Positions 26,428-35,545 of a stretch of 64,000 bases of DNA are shown piece by piece. Under the pieces are notes generated by a model. That model searched no databases and was not told the origin of the DNA. It saw only the letters and a list, made by a program, of their open reading frames with translations. The stretch is taken from positions 310,001 through 374,000 of the forward strand of contig NZ_WJXZ01000013.1 of assembly GCF_009668025.1 (NCBI RefSeq). Direction: 5' to 3'. Source of the stretch: Larkinella terrae. Its GTDB lineage: Bacteria; Bacteroidota; Bacteroidia; Cytophagales; Spirosomataceae. A program made the translations under genes and the position numbers. Position 1 is the first letter of the stretch. Each line of letters begins with the position of its first letter.

Positions 26428-27414
26428 TTACGGCTCGACCGGATACGGCCCTTCCGAAAAACGCTCGGCGTGGTAGCCTTTCGACCCGATCCGTTCGGCC
26501 AATGGGCCAAGTACATTTCTGCCGGTTTTCAGTTGCTCAATGATCGCCCTGAAGTCGTATTTTGGTTGCCAGCCCAATTCCTTCCGGGCCTTTTCATTGA
26601 CGTACACGCGATCAATACCAGGGAACATTTGCCAGCCCCTTCGCTCGTATTCCGACTGATAATCAGGTATATATTTTTGCAAAACGGCGGGCGCAGCAAT
26701 TCGCAAATCCGCCGTATCTTCCGGTAAAAAAGGCGTCGTTGCGCTGATGATGAAGGTTCCAAAGCCGATGGCCTGCGCGCGTTCAACCGCCACAAGATGT
26801 GCGCTGACCACATCGTCGAGCGCCACGCGCCGGAACAGGTATTCGTTCGCTTTCAGATTATCATCCGCAAATTGATTCCGGGCCTCTTTGCTGTCATCCG
26901 CTTCCGGGAAAAATCGGGAGGTTCGCAAAACAATACAAGGCAAACCCTGGTTCCGGAAAAACAACTGGCAAAGGTTCTCGGCTGCGGCTTTGGTTACCCC
27001 GTAAATATTTTTGGGAACCGGCACCACGCCTTCGGTAATCCAGGCAGCGGGATCGCCAACCGGCGGGACAAGCGCATCACCAAAAACACTCGTCGTACTG
27101 GTAAAAATAAACTGCTCAACACCGGCAGCAACGGATTCCTGCAACAGGTTAAGCGTCCCGGTGATGTTGGTATCGATAAATTCCTGCTGACTGTGCGTCG
27201 CGACATGCGGTTTGTGCAGCGTTGCCGTGTGAAAAACCGTCTTGACACCCACGAGGCATTGCTTCACGAAGGCACGATCCGTGATGGAGCCAACCTGCGT
27301 CGTGAAAGGTGAAGCCTGGAGGTCAAGGGCCACGACATCGTATTGCAACTCCTTCAACGTACGAACGAGCGCTTCACCCAAATGCCCGGCACTTCCGGTA
27401 ACTAAAACGCGCAT
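26428..27414 (-). CDS. NAD(P)-dependent epimerase/dehydratase, extended SDR
   Basis: A 328-residue Rossmann-fold enzyme. The cofactor motif 'VTGSAGHLGEALV' lies at the N-terminus from the ATG at 27414, and the active-site pattern is 'TSTTSVFG' with 'YGVTKAAAENL' (YxxxK). Extended SDRs mostly act on nucleotide sugars, but the exact substrate cannot be inferred. The frame extends upstream into an intergenic palindrome, which is not coding. Tail to tail with the methyltransferase gene. Confidence 0.88.
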   Translation of the reverse strand: MRVLVTGSAGHLGEALVRTLKELQYDVVALDLQASPFTTQVGSITDRAFVKQCLVGVKTVFHTATLHKPHVATHSQQEFIDTNITGTLNLLQESVAAGVEQFIFTSTTSVFGDALVPPVGDPAAWITEGVVPVPKNIYGVTKAAAENLCQLFFRNQGLPCIVLRTSRFFPEADDSKEARNQFADDNLKANEYLFRRVALDDVVSAHLVAVERAQAIGFGTFIISATTPFLPEDTADLRIAAPAVLQKYIPDYQSEYERRGWQMFPGIDRVYVNEKARKELGWQPKYDFRAIIEQLKTGRNVLGPLAERIGSKGYHAERFSEGPYPVEP

Positions 27415-27438
27415 GAATAAGATGGATTTGATTGATAA

Positions 27439-27527
27439 TTGACCGCTGACGATTGACCATAGACCATTGATGATCGACGATTGGCGATGGTCAGCGGTCA
27501 ATCGTCAATGGTCTATGGTCAATCGTC
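27439..27527. repeat. Long nested intergenic palindrome
   Basis: Perfect 23-bp arms at 27448-27470 and 27505-27527 (units such as ATTGACCATAGACC), with a second nested pair, TTGACCGCTGAC at 27439-27450 against GTCAGCGGTCAA at 27490-27501. The two alternative stems share bases, so they exclude each other. It fills the gap between the SDR start and the stop of the GT2 gene. Confidence 0.85.
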
Positions 27528-27529
27528 AA

Positions 27530-28537
27530 TTACGACGGATACTCAATATTGGCTCCGGTTTCCTGGTGACTTTTCGGTTCCAGTAGCCGTTTCCAGCCTT
27601 CCGACAAAAACCCGATTCCGTAGCCAATGAGCTGAACAAAAGCAGCTTCAACGCTCAGAAAAGCTACTTTCAGACTTCCCTCTTTTCGGTAGGCATCGAT
27701 CAGAATCAAAATCGAAAGCAGAATAGGAACCGAAACTGCCAGCCCGAATACGACTGGATGAACAAAAAACCAGATCGGAATCGAAAAAATAAATACCGTA
27801 AACAGGGCCGGAAACGTATGCACCAGCCGCAGTTCGGACGGGAAAAACCGGGCGATGTTGATGCGAGAACGTCCGAAAAACCGGAGTTGCCTATAAAACT
27901 GCCGGAAATTTGTCCGGCGTTTGTGGTAAATAAACGCTTCCGGAATCAGACCGGTTTTGAAATCGGTTTCAATGATGCGAACGGCAAATTCGATGTCCTC
28001 GCCCATGCGGCTGATTTTGTAGCCCCCGATCTTTTCGTAGACCTGCCGCGAAAAACCCATGTTAAAACTGCGCGGATGGTATTTGCCGCCGAGATTTTTC
28101 TTGCTGCCCCGAATTCCGCCGGTGGTAAAAGGCGAGGTCATCGAATAACTAATGGCCTTTTGAATGGGTGTAAAGTTGGGGTGCGCGCGGTCGGGACCGC
28201 CGTAAGCATCGAGCCAGTCGGTCTGCAGATGCTGTTCAACGGCTTCGAAATAATGCGGAGGCACCAGCGCGTCGGAATCGAAAATAACGAAATAATCGCC
28301 CGTCGCACGCTCAAAACCGTGGTTACGCGCAAAGCCCTGACCGCCGTTGGGTTTAAAAAAATAGCGGATATTCAGGCGGTTTTTAAACGACTCGGCCACC
28401 CCATCAGCCCGGTTAACGGAACCGTCTTCCACCACCACGATCTCGTCGGGAATCCGGGTTTGCTGACCCAGACTTTCGAGCAGTTCACGCAGTTCGTCCG
28501 GGCGGTTGTAAACGGGTATAATGACGGAAAAACGCAT
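27530..28537 (-). CDS. Glycosyltransferase family 2 with C-terminal membrane segments
   Basis: A 335-residue GT-A enzyme transferring a sugar from a nucleotide donor, probably to an envelope polysaccharide. Motifs: 'SVIIPVYNRPDEL', 'IVVEDGS', 'ARNHGFERATGDYFVIFDSD' (DxD), 'MGEDIEFAVRI'. Hydrophobic helices follow near residues 240-285. It ends three bases from a long palindrome and starts nine bases after hemL, so the two may be co-transcribed. Confidence 0.92.
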   Translation of the reverse strand: MRFSVIIPVYNRPDELRELLESLGQQTRIPDEIVVVEDGSVNRADGVAESFKNRLNIRYFFKPNGGQGFARNHGFERATGDYFVIFDSDALVPPHYFEAVEQHLQTDWLDAYGGPDRAHPNFTPIQKAISYSMTSPFTTGGIRGSKKNLGGKYHPRSFNMGFSRQVYEKIGGYKISRMGEDIEFAVRIIETDFKTGLIPEAFIYHKRRTNFRQFYRQLRFFGRSRINIARFFPSELRLVHTFPALFTVFIFSIPIWFFVHPVVFGLAVSVPILLSILILIDAYRKEGSLKVAFLSVEAAFVQLIGYGIGFLSEGWKRLLEPKSHQETGANIEYPS

Positions 28538-28546
28538 CCGGATCGG

Positions 28547-29830
28547 TTAAATAACTTCTTTCAATGCTTCTTCACTGGCCCAGATGATCTGGTCGATGTG
28601 TTCGTCCGTTAAGGCTGTCGACAGAAACAGGCTTTCAAATTGCGAGGGTGCCAGGTAAATTCCACGTTTGAGCATCGCCTGAAAATACCGGCCAAACAAC
28701 GGCAGATCGCAGGTTTTGGCATCGACGAAATTAGAAACCGGTCGTTCGGTCATGAAAAGCGTATACATCGAGCCAAGGTGGTTGATCGTAAAATCGAGTC
28801 CCAGTTTGGTCAGGCTCGTGCGAAAACCGTCGATCAGTCTGGTGCCGGTGGCTTCGAGTTGGGTATACACTTCCGGGTGTTCGTTCAGATAGCGCAGCAT
28901 CGCCAGGCCCGCCGACATGGCAATCGGATTGCCCGACAAGGTTCCGGCCTGGTAAACCGGACCGGAGGGCGAAACCAAATCCATAATTTCGCGTCTGCCA
29001 CCGTACGCGCCTACCGGCATTCCTCCACCGATAATTTTTCCCATCGTGGTGAGGTCGGGCCGGATGCCAAACCGCTCCTGCGCTCCGCCTTTCGCCAGCC
29101 GGAAACCGGTCATGACTTCGTCGAAAATCAGTAGAATGGCATTTTTGTCGCACAAATCCCGCAATCCTTCCAGAAAACCGGGGTCGGGCAGGACGCAGCC
29201 CATATTACCCACAACCGGTTCCAGAATGACCGCAGCAATCTGATTGGCATTGGCTTCGATCAGCCGTTCAACGGCCCGCAAATCGTTAAAAGGAGCGGTT
29301 AAGGTATCCAACGCCGTTGCTCTGGTAACACCGGGACTATCGGGCGTTCCCATTGTAATAGCTCCGCTCCCGGCGGCAATCAGGAACGAGTCGCCGTGAC
29401 CGTGGTAACAGCCCTCAAACTTGATCATTTTGTCGCGACCCGTAAAACCGCGCGCCAGCCGAATGGCGGCCATCGTCGCTTCGGTCCCGGAATTGACCAT
29501 CCGCACTTTTTCAACCGAAGGCACCATTTCGACAATCAATTCGGCCATTTCAACCTCTTTGCGCGTGGGTGCTCCGAACGAAAACGAATGCTGAATGGCT
29601 TCCCGAACGGCTTCCTCCACCGGTTCGAACGCATGGCCCAGGATCATCGGCCCCCAGGAATTGATTAGCTCGATGTACCGGTTTCCGTCCTCATCAAACA
29701 GATACGGGCCCTTGGCCGATTTAATAAACAGCGGGTTTCCGCCCACGGCGCGAAACGCCCGAACCGGCGAGTTGACCCCGCCGGGAATTAAAGTTTTCGC
29801 TTTCTCAAAAAGCTGCTCGCTTGTTGTCAT
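28547..29830 (-). CDS. hemL: Glutamate-1-semialdehyde 2,1-aminomutase
   Basis: A 427-residue PLP enzyme making 5-aminolevulinate, the C5-route entry to haem. Diagnostic blocks: 'IPGGVNSPVRAF', 'NSGTEATMAAIRLARG', 'FEGCYHGHGDSFL', the PLP lysine in 'TMGKIIGGGMPVGA' (about residue 265) and 'YQAGTLSGNPIAM'. The length is the family norm. Other haem genes are not in the window. A 37-bp-arm palindrome lies directly upstream. Confidence 0.97.
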   Translation of the reverse strand: MTTSEQLFEKAKTLIPGGVNSPVRAFRAVGGNPLFIKSAKGPYLFDEDGNRYIELINSWGPMILGHAFEPVEEAVREAIQHSFSFGAPTRKEVEMAELIVEMVPSVEKVRMVNSGTEATMAAIRLARGFTGRDKMIKFEGCYHGHGDSFLIAAGSGAITMGTPDSPGVTRATALDTLTAPFNDLRAVERLIEANANQIAAVILEPVVGNMGCVLPDPGFLEGLRDLCDKNAILLIFDEVMTGFRLAKGGAQERFGIRPDLTTMGKIIGGGMPVGAYGGRREIMDLVSPSGPVYQAGTLSGNPIAMSAGLAMLRYLNEHPEVYTQLEATGTRLIDGFRTSLTKLGLDFTINHLGSMYTLFMTERPVSNFVDAKTCDLPLFGRYFQAMLKRGIYLAPSQFESLFLSTALTDEHIDQIIWASEEALKEVI

Positions 29831-29840
29831 GGTTCAATGA

Positions 29841-29929
29841 GTGAATGAGCGATTTGCGATTGAGTGAATAGCTCCGCAGGAATCGAGAAATGGCGGAGCT
29901 ATTCACTCAATCGCAAATCGCTCATTCAC
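29841..29929. repeat. Intergenic palindrome with perfect 37-bp arms
   Basis: Arms 29841-29877 and 29893-29929 are exact reverse complements, 37 bases each, round a 15-base spacer. The arm is built from short related words (GAATGAG, GATTGAG, GTGAATAG). It occupies the whole gap between hemL and the following minus-strand gene. Confidence 0.95.
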
Positions 29930-29931
29930 AA

Positions 29932-31656
29932 TTAAAAAGTGTTGGCTATCAAAAACCGGGTGCCATCGAATTTTACGATGGGGACGACCTGGTTTTCGTT
30001 ACTGCCGGAATAATCGTAACCAGAGAGCAAATAACCTTCTTCCGGCGTGGTTTTCAGTTGAGCCCGGTTGGTAATCTGCCCACGGTTTCGGGCGAGGGCT
30101 CGGCCAAAAAACAACAGCAGGTCATAACCCTGGTATGCGTAGGTCGACGGAATTATGTTGCGCTGCTCCAGGTATTGTTCTTCAAATTCTTCCGAACCGG
30201 GGCGTTGTTGGTCAACAAATTCGGGATAAACCAGGTACAGGTCACTTTTGGTAAAAACCGATAGCGGATTTTTGTCAAAATCAAAAGCCGACGAGGTTGC
30301 AATCACCGGCACCTCCACTTTGCGTTGGGCGAGCAAACGTAGCAGTTTCGGACCGGTATTTTCGTCACTACTGGCCAGGAAAATGTGGCCGGGCTTGCTC
30401 ACTTCCGACACTTTAACGGTTTCCAGGTCAGCGCCAATCTTCCGGAATTCCACGACGGAAAAGCCAATTCGCTTTAATTCAGCCTGGTACAAAGCCGCCA
30501 GCGTCGAGTCTTTGCGGGAATTTCCAAAGTAGATCGTAGCCTTTTTGAGCGTCGACAACGTACGGGCAAAGGCCACGGTTTTGACGGCCTGCTGGTTCAA
30601 TGAGGGTGAAGCCAGAAACGCCAGTGGCTGATTCGCGATCAGTTCGCTGCTGGTCGAAATGGGATTAACGAGTAAAATGTTATTTTGATTGGCAAATTCC
30701 GTCGCCAGCCGATTGGGCTCAGCATACAGCGGGCCAATCAGGAGATCGTTCTGGATAAAACCGGGATTATTTACCAGCGTAGTCATTTTGGAAACATCAT
30801 TATCGACGTCGTAGGCAAACAGATTGACGGTAATTCCTTCCGACTGCAACTTCGTTTTGGCGAGTTTCATCCCGTTATACAAATCCAGCGCGTACTGATT
30901 CGAACGGGCGCGATCGTCGGGATTAATTTCATTGAGTCGAAACGGAAACATCACGGCTACGTTGAAGTAGCCTTTGTTGCGGTTTTTCTCCGGTTTGGTA
31001 ACGGTGGCCGAATTGGCTGCGGTCTCCGCCGAAGCCGGGCGGGGAATGGCCGGTATGCCAAAGCGGTTGGTCAGCCGATCCGACAGTTCGAGATCCGCCG
31101 GAGCCGTCGACGTCCGCTGAATCTGATCGATCAATGCCAGCGCCAGTTCGCGGTTGTTCGAAAATTCTTTTTGCATCACTTTCAACCGGTTCAAATCATT
31201 GATCTGGCTGAAATAATACGTTTCGAGTTTGCTCACATCCTGCTTTAAATTCGGGTCGCCAATCCGGGTCATGTTCTCAAGCCCTTCCTCAAACTGTCCG
31301 TTTTCGAAATAAGCCGCCCCCAGCAGGTAATAGACATCGTCCATTTTTTTCCAGTTCGGAAACCGGTCGATCAACTGCTTCAGCATCATCCGCGATTCCG
31401 AAAACCGCTTCAGATTAAAATCAGCCAGCGCGTGGTAATAGTGTGCATACGGCGCAATTCCGGTACGCCCTTCGGTCAGCGGTTTTAACTCCGCTTTGGC
31501 TTTGACGTACTCTTTCTGCTGAATAAAACGCACCGCATACTGATACCGGCGTTCGGCATTGTCGCTTTGGGCCATTGCCACCTGAACGGTCGCCCACAAC
31601 AGAAAAACGAAACGGCACGACTTTAAACCAGCATGAGAAGCAAAATTCCTGTTCAT
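29932..31656 (-). CDS. TPR protein with periplasmic-binding-protein fold (LpoA-like architecture)
   Basis: A 574-residue exported protein: signal peptide to about residue 30 ('FVFLLWATVQVAMAQ'), TPR-like helices to about 180 ('AHYYHALADFNLKRFSESRMMLKQLID', 'YYLLGAAYFENGQFEEGLENM'), then a PBP1-type (Leu/Ile/Val-binding) domain from 'FNVAVMFPFRLNE' to the end. TPR plus PBP1 domain is the layout of LpoA, the outer-membrane activator of penicillin-binding protein 1A, but there is no lipobox and the family link is inferred. The ATG at 31656 is preferred to a TTG three codons upstream. Confidence 0.8.
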   Translation of the reverse strand: MNRNFASHAGLKSCRFVFLLWATVQVAMAQSDNAERRYQYAVRFIQQKEYVKAKAELKPLTEGRTGIAPYAHYYHALADFNLKRFSESRMMLKQLIDRFPNWKKMDDVYYLLGAAYFENGQFEEGLENMTRIGDPNLKQDVSKLETYYFSQINDLNRLKVMQKEFSNNRELALALIDQIQRTSTAPADLELSDRLTNRFGIPAIPRPASAETAANSATVTKPEKNRNKGYFNVAVMFPFRLNEINPDDRARSNQYALDLYNGMKLAKTKLQSEGITVNLFAYDVDNDVSKMTTLVNNPGFIQNDLLIGPLYAEPNRLATEFANQNNILLVNPISTSSELIANQPLAFLASPSLNQQAVKTVAFARTLSTLKKATIYFGNSRKDSTLAALYQAELKRIGFSVVEFRKIGADLETVKVSEVSKPGHIFLASSDENTGPKLLRLLAQRKVEVPVIATSSAFDFDKNPLSVFTKSDLYLVYPEFVDQQRPGSEEFEEQYLEQRNIIPSTYAYQGYDLLLFFGRALARNRGQITNRAQLKTTPEEGYLLSGYDYSGSNENQVVPIVKFDGTRFLIANTF

Positions 31657-31686
31657 TGGGTTCAATTAAGAAGCTTGGCACAAAAC

Positions 31687-31720
31687 TAACAAAACCAACG
31701 TGTCTGCGTTGGTTTTGTTA
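31687..31720 (-). terminator. Hairpin after yidC
   Basis: TAACAAAACCAACG and CGTTGGTTTTGTTA form a perfect 14-bp stem with a 6-base loop. A smaller stem, GACGAAT/ATTCGTC, lies next to it at 31728-31746. Both fall between the yidC stop and the next gene's start; only a short T stretch follows on the minus strand. Confidence 0.65.
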
Positions 31721-31798
31721 CAAACAAGACGAATTTGTAATTCGTCTATATTATGTGAATGGGCCGGTTTGCTTCAGAAAAGCAGTTCACCGACCAAT

Positions 31799-33637
31799 TT
31801 ATTTCTTCGTCCGTTTCTTGGCTTCTTCAGCCTGCTTTTTAGCTTCTTCGGCCTGTTGCAGCGAACGTTGCAGAATGTCCTGGAACTTCGATTTTTTCAC
31901 GTCGCCCTTGGCAAATTTCTTCCGGTTTTCTTCCAGAACCGCCTTGATTTTGTCTTCGTCCACAAACTTGCGGATCAGCAATTGCTGGGCAATCGTAACG
32001 ACGTTGGAAACAAAATAATAGAACGTCAGACCGGCCGGAAACGAGTTCAGCACGAACATGAACATCAGCGGGAACACATACCCCATCGCCTTCATATTGA
32101 TCGGGCTGTTGGGTTGGGCGGGCGTCATCTGGTTGTTGTAGTAGGCATACGCCAAACTAGATCCGGTCATGAAAACCGTGAACAAACTCAGGTGCGACCC
32201 CAGGAACGGAATCGAAAACGGAAACTTGATGAACGAATCGTAGGTCGACAAGTCGCTCGACCACAGGAACGGTTGCTGGCGCAGTTCGATCAGGTTCGGG
32301 AAGAGGAAGAACAGCGACATCAAAACCGGCATCGTCGCCAGAACCGGAATACAGCCACTCAGCGGACTAACGCCCACCTGCTGATACAGTTTCATGGTTT
32401 CCTGTTGTTGCTTCGCCATGTCGTCGCCCACTTTCTCGCGAATCGCATTCACTTCGGGTCCCAGCACGCGCATTTTCGCCATGCTCACGTACGAGCGGTA
32501 GGTCAGGGGCGTGAGCAGCAGTTTCACAAAAACCACCAGCACAATGATCAGCAGACCGTAATTGGAAATGAACTTCTCCAGAATATTAAATACCGGTACG
32601 AAAAAGTACTTGTTGACCGGTTTCAACAGTGCGTACCCCAGGTATACGTTCCGGTCGAACTCCGGCGCCACTTCGTCGAGCAACTGGTAGTCGTTCGGTC
32701 CGAAATAAAACCGGTAATTTCCTTTCCCGCTTTTCACGTCCGCCAGCGGAATCTGTACATCGGCGATGGCGGTTTTGACCGTGCTGGAATCCCCCGGATT
32801 CACCAGCGTCTTAAAAGCCGCTTTTTTAAACGGGCTGTTTTCGGAGATAAAACCGGCCAGAAAATACTTGTGCTTGATGGTAAACCACTTAACGGGTTCT
32901 TCCACAGTGGCTTCCTGATCATTCGCGCCTTCCGATAGACCGTCAAAATTCTCGTCGGCTGAAAGGTAATTGATTGTCGCTGACTTGCGGTTTTCGGCCA
33001 TATCGTTCTCGAACTGGCGCATCCGGTCCAGCCAGAAAAACCGGATATCGCTGTTGGCCAGCAACTTGTCCATGCCATTCAGTTTCAGGTCGTAATCGAC
33101 CACGTATCCCGTTGCCGGAATGGTGTAGGTCTGTTCCACCGACTCGGTGGGCGACAGCGCCAGTTTGAACGTAATGGTCTGGGCACTTCCCTGAACGGTG
33201 GATTGTGCCGGGGCCGAAGTTTCAAAATACAGCTTTTCAATGTTAACCTTGCCCCGATTGGTGGGCAGTTCCATCACCATTTCGCTGCTCTGTTCGTTGA
33301 TCAGCACCAGCGGCTTCTGGTCGAACGTCTTGTAGTTTTTCAGCACCACTTCCTTGACGCGACCGCCCTGCGTGCTGAACGTTACCCGAATTTCGGGGTT
33401 TTCGACGACGATATCGCGGCTTTGACCGACGGCGGCTGCGGCAAAATCACCATACATCATCCGGGAGGCCGCCGAATCCAGGGGTTGTTCCGCTTTTTTG
33501 GCGGTTTCCGGAGAGGGGGCCGAAGTTGCTTTTTCCTGTTCTGGTTTCTTTTCCGGAGCGGGCTTCGGTACTAACAACTGATACCCCAGCAACATCCCCA
33601 GTATCAATACAATACCAATAATTTGATTACGATCCAT
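31799..33637 (-). CDS. yidC: Membrane protein insertase YidC
   Basis: A 612-residue inner-membrane insertase that places proteins into the membrane alone or with Sec. First helix at residues 5-22 ('IIGIVLILGMLLGYQLLV'), a large periplasmic beta domain to about 340, then the 60KD_IMP core: 'LLIIVLVVFVKLLLTPLTYRSY', 'GVSPLSGCIPVLATMPVLMSLFFLFP', 'VFPLMFMFVLNSFPAGLTFYYFVSN'. The C-terminal tail is rich in Lys, Glu and Ala, as in ribosome-binding YidC tails. Directly downstream of pyrG with a palindrome between. Confidence 0.96.
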   Translation of the reverse strand: MDRNQIIGIVLILGMLLGYQLLVPKPAPEKKPEQEKATSAPSPETAKKAEQPLDSAASRMMYGDFAAAAVGQSRDIVVENPEIRVTFSTQGGRVKEVVLKNYKTFDQKPLVLINEQSSEMVMELPTNRGKVNIEKLYFETSAPAQSTVQGSAQTITFKLALSPTESVEQTYTIPATGYVVDYDLKLNGMDKLLANSDIRFFWLDRMRQFENDMAENRKSATINYLSADENFDGLSEGANDQEATVEEPVKWFTIKHKYFLAGFISENSPFKKAAFKTLVNPGDSSTVKTAIADVQIPLADVKSGKGNYRFYFGPNDYQLLDEVAPEFDRNVYLGYALLKPVNKYFFVPVFNILEKFISNYGLLIIVLVVFVKLLLTPLTYRSYVSMAKMRVLGPEVNAIREKVGDDMAKQQQETMKLYQQVGVSPLSGCIPVLATMPVLMSLFFLFPNLIELRQQPFLWSSDLSTYDSFIKFPFSIPFLGSHLSLFTVFMTGSSLAYAYYNNQMTPAQPNSPINMKAMGYVFPLMFMFVLNSFPAGLTFYYFVSNVVTIAQQLLIRKFVDEDKIKAVLEENRKKFAKGDVKKSKFQDILQRSLQQAEEAKKQAEEAKKRTKK

Positions 33638-33651
33638 TTCTTTTGTTTAAG

Positions 33652-33715
33652 GTTCGAGGTTTAAAGTTTAACGTGGCCGGTAAGCGCTTCAAACGTTAGA
33701 CTTTAAACCTCGAAC
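33652..33715. repeat. Intergenic palindrome between pyrG and yidC
   Basis: Arms 33652-33674 and 33692-33715 match over about 23 bases with one mismatch (core GTTCGAGGTTTAAAG). It fills the spacer between two same-strand genes, as do other palindromes of this window, but its arm sequence is unrelated to theirs. Confidence 0.85.
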
Positions 33716-33754
33716 AAATCTATTGAGTCCGCAAAAATACGGAGAAGCAAATGC

Positions 33755-35419
33755 TTAACCAATATTCGCCGTTGAGTCTACGAGCCGTTTATCCTGAGAA
33801 TTCACCTGCGACGCCCGAACGAAATTTACAAACAGCGGATGAGGGTCCATTACAGTGCTTCGTAACTCGGGATGGAACTGCACCCCGACAAACCACGGAT
33901 GGTTTTTCAACTCCACAATTTCAACCAGCCCGGTTTCCGGATTAATGCCGGTTGGCACCAGACCGGCCTTTTCAAACTGGTTTAAATATTCATTATTAAA
34001 CTCGTACCGATGCCGGTGCCGCTCGCTGACCTGCGTTTTTCCGTAAATCTGGAACGCGAGCGAATCCTTCCTGATTTTGCAGGGATAAGCGCCCAGCCGC
34101 ATCGTGCCACCCTTGTTGGTCACCTTTTTCTGGCTCTCCATCATGTCGATAACCCGGTGCGATGCATTTGGGTTCATTTCGGCGGAATGCGCTTCTGGCC
34201 AGCCGATTACGTTCCGGGCAAATTCGATACAGGCGCACTGCATCCCGAGGCAGATTCCCAAAAACGGAACCCCATTTTCACGGGCGTACCGGATGGCGTT
34301 GATCTTGCCTTCGATGCCGCGTTCGCCAAAACCGGGTGCCACCAGAATCCCATCAAGATCGCGCAGCCGTTCGGTTACCTGCTCATAATCGCCGAGGGTC
34401 TCCGACTGAATCCATTCGATATTGACCTTGCATTCGTTCTTGGCTCCGGCGTGGATGAACGCTTCGGCAATGGATTTATACGCATCGCGCAATTCGACGT
34501 ACTTCCCAATCAAGCCAATCGTGATTGCATCCGTCGGATTTTTGAGGTGGCTCAGAAACTCCTTCCAGCTATCCAGATCGGCATCCTGATCATTGTACAG
34601 GTCCAGCATGTACAAGGCCCGCTGATCGAGCTTTTCCTTCCGCATCAGCAGCGGAACGTCGTAGATGGTATCGGCGTCGATGGCTTCGATCACCGAATTG
34701 ACCTGAACGTTACAGAACAGCGCGATTTTCCGGCGAATGTCGTTGGGCAGCGGGTGTTCGGTCCGACAAACGATAATATCGGGCTGAACGCCGTTTTCGA
34801 GCAGCATCCGAACGGAGTGCTGGGTCGGCTTGGTTTTCAGCTCGCCCGCCGACGCCAGGTACGGAATCAGGGTCAGGTGAATTACCAGCGTATCTTTTTC
34901 GCCCAGTTCAAATTTCAACTGCCGAACGGCCTCCACAAACGGCAGCGATTCGATGTCGCCCACGCAACCGCCGATTTCGGTGATGATGATGTCGTATTCA
35001 CCGGTTTCGCCCAGCAGCCGGATGTTCCGTTTGATTTCGTCGGTGATGTGCGGCACCACCTGCACCGTCCGGCCGAGGAAATCACCTTTGCGTTCGCGGG
35101 TAATAACGTTGTTGTAAATCCGGCCCGTCGTGACGTTGTTGGCCTGCGACGTCCGAATATTCAGAAACCGTTCGTAATGGCCCAGATCGAGATCGGTTTC
35201 CGCGCCGTCGTCGGTGACGTAGCATTCGCCGTGCTCGTATGGATTGAGCGTACCGGGATCAATATTGATATAAGGATCAAATTTTTGAATCGTGACCGAC
35301 AGGCCGCGAGACTGAAGCAATTTTGCAAGCGAAGAGGCAATAATGCCCTTGCCCAATGAAGAAGTTACACCGCCCGTAACGAATATGTACTTAGCGGTTT
35401 TCTGACCGGATGGAGCCAT
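33755..35419 (-). CDS. pyrG: CTP synthase
   Basis: A 554-residue enzyme converting UTP to CTP with glutamine and ATP. The N-terminal synthetase domain begins 'KYIFVTGGVTSSLGKGI' and carries 'DPYINIDPGTLNPYEHGE'. The C-terminal class I glutamine amidotransferase domain has the nucleophile Cys in 'GICLGMQCA' and His/Glu in 'QFHPELRS'. The length is the family norm. Upstream of yidC on the same strand. Confidence 0.97.
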   Translation of the reverse strand: MAPSGQKTAKYIFVTGGVTSSLGKGIIASSLAKLLQSRGLSVTIQKFDPYINIDPGTLNPYEHGECYVTDDGAETDLDLGHYERFLNIRTSQANNVTTGRIYNNVITRERKGDFLGRTVQVVPHITDEIKRNIRLLGETGEYDIIITEIGGCVGDIESLPFVEAVRQLKFELGEKDTLVIHLTLIPYLASAGELKTKPTQHSVRMLLENGVQPDIIVCRTEHPLPNDIRRKIALFCNVQVNSVIEAIDADTIYDVPLLMRKEKLDQRALYMLDLYNDQDADLDSWKEFLSHLKNPTDAITIGLIGKYVELRDAYKSIAEAFIHAGAKNECKVNIEWIQSETLGDYEQVTERLRDLDGILVAPGFGERGIEGKINAIRYARENGVPFLGICLGMQCACIEFARNVIGWPEAHSAEMNPNASHRVIDMMESQKKVTNKGGTMRLGAYPCKIRKDSLAFQIYGKTQVSERHRHRYEFNNEYLNQFEKAGLVPTGINPETGLVEIVELKNHPWFVGVQFHPELRSTVMDPHPLFVNFVRASQVNSQDKRLVDSTANIG

Positions 35420-35545
35420 GTCTGAAAACGAAATGTGGTTGTTACGGGATATAAAGGTAAGGAAACTTATTGAGAAAAGGGGAATCGCACCCGGGAAAAA
35501 GTTACGGTTTTGTGGTAAGCAGTTGACGATCAGGGCGCGGCTGGA

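Noticed and set aside
29840-31656. Calling the gene at 29932 an ABC amino-acid transporter receptor
   Set aside because: The N-terminal TPR region and lack of transport genes argue for the LpoA-like layout instead.
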